A DNA stretch of 12,719 bases. Origin: Blautia sp. BIOML-A1. GTDB lineage: Bacteria; Bacillota; Clostridia; Lachnospirales; Lachnospiraceae. Location of the stretch: NCBI RefSeq assembly GCF_009883055.1, contig NZ_WWVR01000052.1:1-12719 (forward strand), in the 5' to 3' direction. The notes beneath the pieces are model-generated. The model searched no databases. It was not told the DNA's origin and saw only the letters and a list, made by a program, of their open reading frames with translations. Positions 7,623-12,719 of this stretch are shown in pieces; within the stretch, counting starts at the first letter, position 1; every line of letters starts with the position of its first letter. The translations under genes and the position numbers were made by a program.

Positions 7623-8391
7623 GAGAATTACTGAGGCATTTGCGAAGGGAAAAGCATTTATCCCGTTTGTTACCTGTGGGGATCCATCTCTGGATGTTAC
7701 TGAAAAAATTGTATATGCTATGGAAGATGCAGGAGCTGATCTGATCGAGCTTGGTATTCCGTTTTCTGATCCTACAGCAGAGGGACTTGTTATCCAGGGA
7801 GCAAATCTGCGTGCCCTGTCTGGTGGAGTTACCACAGATAAAGTTTTTGAAATGGTGGAAAAAATCCGTAAAAATACCAGTATCCCGATGGTGTTTATGA
7901 CTTATGCGAATGTTGTTTTTTCCTATGGGACTGAGCGTTTCTGCAAGAAAGCTGCAGAGGTTGGGATGGATGGAATGATTCTTCCGGATGTTCCGTTTGA
8001 GGAAAAAGAGGAGTTTGCATCTGTTGCAGAGAAGTATGGTCTGGATCTGATTTCGCTGATTGCACCAACTTCTCATGAGAGAATTTCTATGATTGCAAAC
8101 GAGGCGGAGGGTTTTGTTTATTGTGTATCTTCGCTTGGAGTTACCGGTATGCGAAGTCAGATTACTACGGATATCGGGGCTATGGTAGATCTTGTCAAAG
8201 CTCAGAAAGATATCCCGTGTGCTGTTGGATTTGGTATTTCTAATCCGGAGCAGGCGAAGAAGATGGCAGCTCAGGCAGATGGGGTTATTGTGGGATCGGC
8301 GATCGTGAAGCTGTGTGAAACTTACGGAGCTGACTGCGTGCCGTATATCCGAGAGTATGTGAAATCTATGAAGGATGCGATAAAGAAATAA
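7615..8391 (+). CDS. trpA: Tryptophan synthase alpha chain
   Basis: This 258-residue TIM-barrel subunit cleaves indole-3-glycerol phosphate to indole and glyceraldehyde 3-phosphate and passes indole to TrpB. The start at 7615 is set by GGAGG at 7604-7608 and by the family N-terminus (MNKRITEAF). The frame is open farther upstream to 7564, but that part lies inside trpB and is not homologous. E45 in ELGIPFSDP corresponds to catalytic Glu49 of the Salmonella enzyme. The Asp60 equivalent is a glutamate, E56, in PTAEG. The later phosphate-binding loops GFGIS and GSAIV are present. Length is slightly short but complete. It is the last gene of the operon and is followed by a long palindromic region. 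Confidence 0.96.
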   Translation: MNKRITEAFAKGKAFIPFVTCGDPSLDVTEKIVYAMEDAGADLIELGIPFSDPTAEGLVIQGANLRALSGGVTTDKVFEMVEKIRKNTSIPMVFMTYANVVFSYGTERFCKKAAEVGMDGMILPDVPFEEKEEFASVAEKYGLDLISLIAPTSHERISMIANEAEGFVYCVSSLGVTGMRSQITTDIGAMVDLVKAQKDIPCAVGFGISNPEQAKKMAAQADGVIVGSAIVKLCETYGADCVPYIREYVKSMKDAIKK

Positions 8392-8428
8392 AGGATTCCC
8401 GGTGACGATGGAAATAAAATAATTGAAC

Positions 8429-8660
8429 TCCAGGAAGGTCGTTTTATGAATCATCCTCTGGATTTGTCTCAATTCAGAACTTCTAAGGTACCGTGGTGTA
8501 CAGAACTTTGCTAAGAACGATACAGAAAAATGCTGAACTCGCTGACGCTCAGACAGCAGCATTTTCTGTATCAACGCAAAAACCTGTACAACCAGGAACC
8601 TTTACGAAGTTCTTCAGGCGAGACTGCACCAGAGGATGATTATAAAACTTCTTGACTGGA
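8429..8660. repeat. 232-bp imperfect palindrome downstream of trpA
   Basis: Left arm (from TCCAG at 8429) and right arm (to CTGGA at 8660) are reverse-complementary over about 105 bp each, with mismatches and small gaps. Clear matched blocks are TTTTAT and ATCATCCTCTGG (left 8442-8461) against CCAGAGGATGAT and ATAAAA (right), GTCTC/GAGAC, AGAACTTC/GAAGTTCT, TGTACAG/CTGTACA, and the innermost 8519-8535 against 8557-8572. A run of seven T follows at 8661-8667. Transcribed from trpA, it would form one very long stem-loop ending in a U-run, so it may serve as the operon's terminator. The structure also resembles a non-autonomous palindromic mobile repeat. No target duplication is obvious. Confidence 0.8.
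8519..8572 (+). terminator. Apical hairpin of the palindrome (possible terminator core)
   Basis: The 17-nt block at 8519-8535 and the 16-nt block at 8557-8572 pair with one bulged A. CTGA/TCAG at 8542-8545/8549-8552 forms a small inner stem. On its own this hairpin lacks a T-run downstream. Termination, if real, would use the full 232-bp stem and the T-tract at 8661. Confidence 0.35.
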
Positions 8661-8880
8661 TTTTTTTATTTTGATTCCATCTCACCGTACTTTATCTGAA
8701 GATGGGAGTGTGGTGACATACAGGAAGTAATAAAAGCCGGGACAGTGCAAAGCATATGCAGGGAGTCCTCCTTTGGTAATATACAGGAAGTTTGGTATTC
8801 ATGTGCAGGGACAGGAAATGTCTGCGAGGCTTTCGTCATGACGTGCAGGCAAATAAGCGCATGCACGGAGAGAAGAAGTA
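8661..8880. other. Gene-free stretch with short direct repeats
   Basis: No protein with recognisable features is encoded here. ATACAGGAAGT occurs at 8718-8728 and 8781-8791. CATATGCAGGGA (8753-8764) recurs with one change as CATGTGCAGGGA (8800-8811). CGTCATGACG at 8834-8843 is a perfect 10-bp palindrome. CCATCT/AGATGG (8677-8682/8700-8705) could form a weak hairpin. The pattern fits decayed or repetitive intergenic DNA. I see no function. Confidence 0.45.
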
Positions 8881-8901
8881 GTAATTTTCATAAAAATAGT
8901 A

Positions 8902-9021
8902 TCCCGCGAGGTGTTTTGGCATGAATATGCCAAAATCCCGAGACATACAGGTCAAAATGCCATCGCCGTAGGCGATCTGGAATGCATTTTGACCGGGGTG
9001 CTGTGAACGTAGTGAACAGCA
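8902..9021. repeat. Three-hairpin repeat-like module
   Basis: Three hairpins follow each other closely. The first pairs 8914-8922 (TTTTGGCAT) with 8927-8935 (ATGCCAAAA). The second pairs 8950-8960 (GGTCAAAATGC) with 8984-8994 (GCATTTTGACC) and encloses a nested stem ATCGCC/GGCGAT (8962-8967/8971-8976). The third pairs TGCTGT (8999-9004) with ACAGCA (9016-9021). The density of perfect stems without a T-run suggests a dispersed palindromic repeat or a structured RNA rather than a terminator. Confidence 0.65.
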
Positions 9022-9056
9022 ACACAACGCAGCATTATTTTATGTACCTGCACATG

Positions 9057-9126
9057 ATATACCATCTTCCGTCATATATCATTATCATATATTCTGCTTC
9101 CGTCATATACCAATTCATGTTATGAT
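9057..9126 (+). promoter_or_regulatory. Promoter and putative operator cluster of the AraC-family gene
   Basis: TGTTATGAT (9118-9126) is an extended -10 (TGnTATGAT). A 13-bp direct repeat CTTCCGTCATATA lies at 9066-9078 and 9097-9109. The second copy covers the -35 position (TTCCGT at 9098-9103, 17 bp from the -10). ATATACCA is also repeated at 9057-9064 and 9105-9112. Repeats starting 31 bp apart, about three helical turns, are consistent with regulator binding, perhaps autoregulation. The binding protein is inferred, not shown. Confidence 0.55.
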
Positions 9127-9185
9127 ATAAAAATGATAAGTAACAGTAGAAGTAAAATATCATATACGGATGAGAGGGGTATAGC

Positions 9186-10004
9186 ATGGAATTCCAGCAT
9201 GAACTGGTGATCCCGGATGAGGGACTGCCTTTTAAATTTTTCCTGTTTGAGGGTAGTCAGGGAAATTATGTAAGAGAGAAACACTGGCATACGTCAATTG
9301 AGATTTTTGCTGTCATGGAAGGATCTCTGACATTTTATCTGAATGAAGAGGAACATCCGCTCAAGGCAGGCGAGCTGATGATCATTAACTCAAATGAAGT
9401 CCATTCAATCAATTCGCCGGAGGAAAATCATACGGCAGTGCTTCAGATTCCCCTGAAACAGTTCGAGGATTATTTTACCGCACATCGTTTTATCCGGTTT
9501 GCCGGAAGTATCCCACAGATGGATACAGAATTATCAAATCTGGTTCAGGAAATGTACCGCTTATATATAAAAAGAGGAAGCGGATATGAATTCAAGATCC
9601 GTTCATTTTATTATGATGTATTGTATCTTCTGGTCAATCATTATCGTCTGGACGAGGCCGGAGAGCAGGAAGTACGCCATAGCCGCCGCCTGGATGCACT
9701 TGCAAGGATTACTTCCTATATGAGAGAACATTACCAGGAAGAACTTAAACTGACTGAAATTGCGAATATGTTTGGATATTCAGATGCATATTTATCCAGG
9801 ATGTTTCAGAAATATGCAAATGTCAATTTTAAGACATATCTTCAGGACATTCGCATGACTTATGCGTACCGAGAACTTCTCAATACAGATAAGACGATCA
9901 GCCAGATCGCACTGGATAACGGATTCAGCAGCAGTCGGGCGTTTACAAGAGAATTTCAGAGACGCTACGGTATTTTGCCAAGCGAACTTGGACGAACAAA
10001 ATAA
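9186..10004 (+). CDS. AraC-family transcriptional regulator with N-terminal cupin domain
   Basis: This 272-residue cytoplasmic DNA-binding protein has an N-terminal cupin-like effector domain (about 20-90). Characteristic parts are HWHTSIEIFAVMEGSLTF, then LKAGELMIINSNEVHS, the usual AraC_binding pattern. The C-terminal domain (about 170-270) holds two helix-turn-helix units: LTEIANMFGYSDAYLSRMFQKY (about 189-210) and ISQIALDNGFSSSRAFTREFQRRYG (about 238-262), the family signature. GAGAGGGG at 9172-9179 is the ribosome site. It has its own promoter and terminator and lies just upstream of the sugar operon in the same direction. The most likely job is sugar-responsive activation of that operon through the direct repeats at 10076-10111. 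The effector is unknown, presumably the operon's sugar or a derivative. Confidence 0.93.
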   Translation: MEFQHELVIPDEGLPFKFFLFEGSQGNYVREKHWHTSIEIFAVMEGSLTFYLNEEEHPLKAGELMIINSNEVHSINSPEENHTAVLQIPLKQFEDYFTAHRFIRFAGSIPQMDTELSNLVQEMYRLYIKRGSGYEFKIRSFYYDVLYLLVNHYRLDEAGEQEVRHSRRLDALARITSYMREHYQEELKLTEIANMFGYSDAYLSRMFQKYANVNFKTYLQDIRMTYAYRELLNTDKTISQIALDNGFSSSRAFTREFQRRYGILPSELGRTK

Positions 10005-10009
10005 GATAA

Positions 10010-10042
10010 AAAACAGGTAGTCATTAAACTGCCTGTTTTTTT
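10010..10042 (+). terminator. Intrinsic terminator after the AraC-family gene
   Basis: AAACAGGTAGT pairs with ACTGCCTGTTT (one G-U pair) around a CATTAA loop, and the stem runs into seven T at 10036-10042. It separates the regulator transcript from the sugar operon promoter. Confidence 0.9.
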
Positions 10043-10075
10043 GTTTATATCAGGATGAGGGCAAATAACTGATTT

Positions 10076-10143
10076 ACAGGTCAAAAAAATGCACTAAACA
10101 GGACAAAAAATTTGGCGAAATATTATTTGGTGAGTGATATGAT
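10076..10143 (+). promoter_or_regulatory. Sugar operon promoter with AraC-type tandem operator
   Basis: ACAGGTCAAAAAAAT starts at 10076 and ACAGGACAAAAAAT at 10098, so the repeat period is 22 bp (two helical turns), as in araI- or xyl-type AraC half-sites. TGATATGAT at 10135-10143 is an extended -10 of the same form as that of the regulator gene. The -35 region is poor (GCGAAA at the 17-bp position), and the proximal repeat lies just upstream of it, as expected for an activator-dependent promoter. Sites are seen; the assignment to the neighbouring regulator is inference. Confidence 0.7.
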
Positions 10144-10180
10144 ATTTTCAATACAAAAAATATAAAGGAGGTAACTTCAG

Positions 10181-10798
10181 GTGAAGATTCAGAATGTAGC
10201 AGATGACGCATTTCGCAGATATGGTAAAGTACTGGAGGGGTATGACTTTACAGAACTTCTGAAAGAAATGAAACACACGCCGGTACCGGAGGATGTAATC
10301 TATGTACCATCTGTAGAAGAGATGGAAGCATTGCCGGTAGCGAAGGAACTTCAGGACAAAGGATATGGTGGACTTCCAATTGAGATCGGATACTGCAACG
10401 GTCATAACAAGAAACTGAATGGACTGGAATATCATCGCAGCTCCGAAATTAATGTAGCAGTCACAGATATGGTACTTCTTATCGGACATCAGCAGGATGT
10501 AGAAAAAGACTTCACATATGACACATCCAAGGTAGAAGCATTTCTTGTTCCGGCAGGAACCGCAGTTGAGGTTTATGCAACCACTCTTCATTATGCACCA
10601 TGTCATGTAAAAGAAACAGGTTTCCAGTGTGTCGTTGTTTTACCGAAGGGAACAAATACAGAGCTGACTTTTGATAAAGAAGATAAAGGAGAAGACAGAC
10701 TTCTCACAGCTAAGAATAAATGGCTGATCGTACATGAGGAAGCAGCTATCGAAGGTGCGTTTAATGGACTGAAAGGTAAGAATATACAAATAATTTAA
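10181..10798 (+). CDS. DUF4867 family cupin-like protein
   Basis: This 205-residue soluble protein is recognised from its overall pattern (FRRYGKVLEGYDF, LPIEIGYCNGHN, LEYHRSSEINVA, FLVPAGTAVEVYATTLHYAPC, RLLTAKNKWLIVHEE) as a DUF4867 member. No reaction is established that I know of. The middle resembles a cupin barrel: H85 and E89 (HRSSE) and H137 (LHYAP), with PAGT (124-127) in the second cupin motif, could bind a metal. H75 in NGHN is another conserved-looking histidine. It starts at GTG 10181 with an ideal AAGGAGGT at 10165-10172. It is first in the operon, ahead of an isomerase and a pentulokinase. That position suggests a carbohydrate role such as an epimerase, mutarotase or isomerase. 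Function is inference. Family identity is from memory of the pattern. Confidence 0.8.
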   Translation: MKIQNVADDAFRRYGKVLEGYDFTELLKEMKHTPVPEDVIYVPSVEEMEALPVAKELQDKGYGGLPIEIGYCNGHNKKLNGLEYHRSSEINVAVTDMVLLIGHQQDVEKDFTYDTSKVEAFLVPAGTAVEVYATTLHYAPCHVKETGFQCVVVLPKGTNTELTFDKEDKGEDRLLTAKNKWLIVHEEAAIEGAFNGLKGKNIQII

Positions 10799-10826
10799 TT
10801 TATAATAATATGGAGGAATTTTTATC

Positions 10827-12311
10827 ATGAACAATATGCCAGAAGTAAAAGTTGGAATCGTTGCAGTCAGCCGTGACTGTTTCCCGGAATCACTTTCTGT
10901 AAACAGAAGAAAAGCTCTTGTAGAGGCTTATACAAACAAATATGATGCAAAGGATATCTACGAATGTCCAATCTGTATCGTAGAAAGCGAAATTCATATG
11001 GTACAGGCTCTTGAGGACATCAAAAAAGCAGGCTGCAATGCACTTTGTGTTTACCTTGGAAACTTTGGACCTGAAATTTCCGAAACACTTCTTGCAAAAC
11101 ATTTCGACGGACCAAAAATGTTTATCGCAGCAGCAGAGGAGACACAGGATAACCTTTGCCAGGGACGTGGAGATGCTTACTGCGGTATGCTGAATGCAAG
11201 CTATAACCTGCAGCTTCGTAATGTAAAAGCCTATATCCCGGAATATCCGGTTGGTGATGCCGAAGACTGTGCAGATATGATTCATGAGTTCCTTCCGATC
11301 GCAAGAGCAGTTGAAGGACTGAGCAATCTTAAGATCATCAGCTTTGGACCGCGTCCGACAAACTTCCTTGCCTGCAATGCACCGATCAAGCAACTCTACA
11401 ATCTTGGCGTAGAGATTGAAGAAAACTCTGAACTGGATCTCTTTGAAGCATTCAATAAGCACGAAGGCGATGAAAGAATCCCGGAAATTGTAAAAGAAAT
11501 GGAAGAAGAACTTGGTGCCGGAAACAAGAAACCAGAGGTCCTTCCGAAACTTGCTCAGTATGAACTGACTCTGAAAGACTGGGTAAGAGATCACAGAGGA
11601 TACCGTAAATATGTAACTCTGACAGGAAAATGCTGGCCGGCATTCCAGACACAGTTTGGATTTGTTCCATGCTATGTAAATAGCCGTCTGACTGCCCAGG
11701 GCATTCCGGTATCCTGCGAAGTTGATATTTATGGTACATTAAGTGAATTCATCGGACAGGTTGTAAGCAACGATGTCGTTACCCTGCTTGATATCAACAA
11801 CTCTGTACCGAAGGATATGTATAAAGAGTCCATCGAGGGAAAATACAATTATACACTGAAAGACACATTCATGGGATTCCACTGTGGAAACACTGCTTCG
11901 AGCAAACTTTCCTTCTGTGAAATGAAATACCAGATGATCATGGCAAGATCTCTTCCGATCGAAGTTACAAACGGTACTCTGGAGGGTGACATCAAACCTG
12001 GTGATATCACATTCTATCGTCTGCAGAGCACGGCTGATAACAAACTTCGTGCCTATATCGCACACGGCGAAGTGCTTCCGGTTGCAACCCGTTCCTTTGG
12101 CGCGATTGGTGTCTTTGCTATCCCGGAAATGGGACGTTTCTATCGCCATGTCCTGATCGAGGGAGGATATCCGCATCACGGTGCAGTAGCATTCGGACAT
12201 CATGGAAAAGCTCTCTTTGAGGTATTTAAATATATCGGTGTTCCGGTTGATGAGATTGGATACAATCAGCCGGCAGGTGTGAGATACCCGACAGAAAATC
12301 CGTGGGGATGA
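10827..12311 (+). CDS. L-fucose/L-arabinose isomerase family protein
   Basis: This 494-residue cytoplasmic metal-dependent aldose-ketose isomerase belongs to the fucose/arabinose isomerase superfamily. E298 (CEVDIYGTL) and D322 (LLDIN) are 24 residues apart, the same spacing as E337 and D361 of E. coli FucI, which bind Mn. Candidate third-ligand or substrate histidines are H352 (FHCGN) and H450/H451/H458/H459 (YPHHG...GHHG). At 494 residues it is clearly shorter than classical FucI (about 590) and close to AraA length, but the sequence does not read as AraA. It starts at ATG 10827 with GGAGGA about 10 bp upstream, and ends before a strong intercistronic hairpin. Substrate may be L-arabinose, D-arabinose, L-fucose or another aldose. 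The adjacent xylulokinase-like gene favours a ketopentose product. It is not xylA-type. Confidence 0.85.
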   Translation: MNNMPEVKVGIVAVSRDCFPESLSVNRRKALVEAYTNKYDAKDIYECPICIVESEIHMVQALEDIKKAGCNALCVYLGNFGPEISETLLAKHFDGPKMFIAAAEETQDNLCQGRGDAYCGMLNASYNLQLRNVKAYIPEYPVGDAEDCADMIHEFLPIARAVEGLSNLKIISFGPRPTNFLACNAPIKQLYNLGVEIEENSELDLFEAFNKHEGDERIPEIVKEMEEELGAGNKKPEVLPKLAQYELTLKDWVRDHRGYRKYVTLTGKCWPAFQTQFGFVPCYVNSRLTAQGIPVSCEVDIYGTLSEFIGQVVSNDVVTLLDINNSVPKDMYKESIEGKYNYTLKDTFMGFHCGNTASSKLSFCEMKYQMIMARSLPIEVTNGTLEGDIKPGDITFYRLQSTADNKLRAYIAHGEVLPVATRSFGAIGVFAIPEMGRFYRHVLIEGGYPHHGAVAFGHHGKALFEVFKYIGVPVDEIGYNQPAGVRYPTENPWG

Positions 12312-12324
12312 TCCGCAGACAGAA

Positions 12325-12356
12325 TGTGCATCTGCAGGTATGAATGCAGATGCACA
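12325..12356 (+). repeat. Perfect 12-bp intercistronic hairpin before the kinase
   Basis: TGTGCATCTGCA (12325-12336) and TGCAGATGCACA (12345-12356) pair perfectly around an 8-nt loop. There is no T-run, and the kinase ribosome site AGGAGG begins 4 nt later (12360-12365). It could protect the upstream message, act as a processing site, or tune kinase translation. Confidence 0.7.
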
Positions 12357-12369
12357 GTTAGGAGGAAAA

Positions 12370-12719
12370 ATGTACTATATTGGCATAGATTTAGGGACTT
12401 CTGCCGTAAAACTTCTTCTTATGGAAGAATCCGGCAAGATCTGTAATATTGTATCAAAAGAATATCCATTATTTTTTCCGCATCCGGGCTGGTCAGAACA
12501 GAATCCGGAGGACTGGTTTACGCAGAGCGTAGAGGGAATGAAAGAACTGACGGAGGGGATTGATCGTTCCAAGGTAGCTGGAATTGGCTTCGGGGGACAG
12601 ATGCATGGACTGGTAACGCTGGATGAGAATGACAAGGTTATCCGCCCGGCAATCCTCTGGAATGATGGACGTTCCCAGAAAGAAACAGAATATCTCAACA
12701 ACGAGATCGGTAAAGAGAA
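12370..12719 (+). CDS. xylB: Xylulokinase-type FGGY carbohydrate kinase (3' end outside window)
   Basis: This gene is open from ATG 12370 to the window edge, giving 116 residues of an expected ~490-510. The N-terminus IGIDLGTSAVK is the FGGY phosphate-1 motif of the ATPase fold (D7). PHPGWSEQNPEDW (37-49), GQMHG (76-80) and RPAILWNDGR (92-101) follow the E. coli XylB pattern closely. Such kinases phosphorylate D-xylulose to xylulose 5-phosphate. Related ketopentoses are possible, because FGGY specificity is not fixed by these motifs. AGGAGG at 12360-12365 is the ribosome site. It is third in the operon after the isomerase. Together they would convert an aldose to a phosphorylated ketose entering the pentose phosphate pathway. 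The gene symbol is given by similarity to XylB; the substrate is unproven. Confidence 0.88.
   Translation, partial: MYYIGIDLGTSAVKLLLMEESGKICNIVSKEYPLFFPHPGWSEQNPEDWFTQSVEGMKELTEGIDRSKVAGIGFGGQMHGLVTLDENDKVIRPAILWNDGRSQKETEYLNNEIGKE

Noticed and set aside
6999..7835. 278-codon minus-strand frame opposite trpB/trpA
   Set aside because: Shadow of trpB codon usage; no ribosome site or family resemblance.
7552..8574. 340-codon open frame on the minus strand opposite trpA and the palindrome
   Set aside because: It is antisense to a certain gene, has no recognisable domain, is rich in Cys, His and Arg as expected of an antisense shadow, and begins inside the palindromic repeat.
8666..8866. 66-codon minus-strand frame in the trpA-araC gap
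   Set aside because: Overlaps the degenerate repeats, has no clear ribosome site and no recognisable motif. It is more likely repetitive intergenic DNA, though the absence of a gene on either strand leaves some doubt.
8947..8960. ACAGGTCAAAATGC resembling the sugar operon operator at 10076
   Set aside because: It is an arm of the hairpin at 8950-8994, so the similarity has another explanation. It lacks a 22-bp partner and A-tract.
8836..9027. 63-codon minus-strand frame over the triple-hairpin module
   Set aside because: The composition is explained by the hairpin arms; no coding evidence.
1..12719. CRISPR array, tRNA or rRNA gene
   Set aside because: No regularly spaced identical repeats with unique spacers, and no recognisable tRNA or rRNA sequence on either strand by eye.

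Overview
The window looks like a chromosomal segment from a gut-type Clostridium relative, most likely a Lachnospiraceae member. The evidence is moderate-to-low GC content, strong AGGAGG ribosome binding sites, a tRNA-Trp T-box leader (rather than an E. coli-type leader peptide) in front of the trp operon, a TnpB of the IS200/IS605 group, and a DUF4867 - fucose-isomerase-like - xylulokinase cassette, which I associate with that family. The taxonomic call is inference. All supported genes lie on the + strand.

Layout. (1) 1-434: the C-terminal end of an IS605-family TnpB, followed by the structured right end of the element (probable omega/reRNA scaffold). It runs up to the start of a Cof-type HAD phosphatase gene (435-1292). 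(2) 1302-1693: a consensus-like promoter and a long T-box leader with a TGG specifier and a UGGC acceptor-binding motif, ending in an intrinsic terminator. (3) 1694-8391: a complete tryptophan operon in the order trpE-trpG-trpD-trpC-trpF-trpB-trpA. trpE/trpG overlap by 4 nt and trpB/trpA by 8 nt. The seven proteins cover all steps from chorismate to tryptophan. The leader should open the operon when uncharged tRNA-Trp accumulates.

(4) 8392-9185: almost 800 bp without a convincing gene. It holds a 232-bp imperfect palindrome followed by a T-run, a stretch with short direct repeats, a three-hairpin repeat-like module, and an AT-rich regulatory zone with repeated motifs and an extended -10 promoter. 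(5) 9186-10042: an AraC-family regulator with its own intrinsic terminator. (6) 10076-12719: two direct repeats spaced 22 bp, an extended -10 promoter, and then a sugar operon. The operon encodes a DUF4867 cupin-like protein, an L-fucose/L-arabinose-isomerase-family enzyme, and the start of a xylulokinase-type FGGY kinase cut by the window edge.

The best lead for something poorly described is region 6. It looks like an AraC-controlled ketose-forming and phosphorylating pathway built from a non-XylA isomerase, a DUF protein with possible metal ligands, and a xylulokinase-like kinase. Its true sugar cannot be read from the sequence. Secondary leads are the TnpB guide region, which points at the start of the HAD gene, the large palindromic elements downstream of trpA, and a natural Glu at the catalytic Asp60 position of TrpA.
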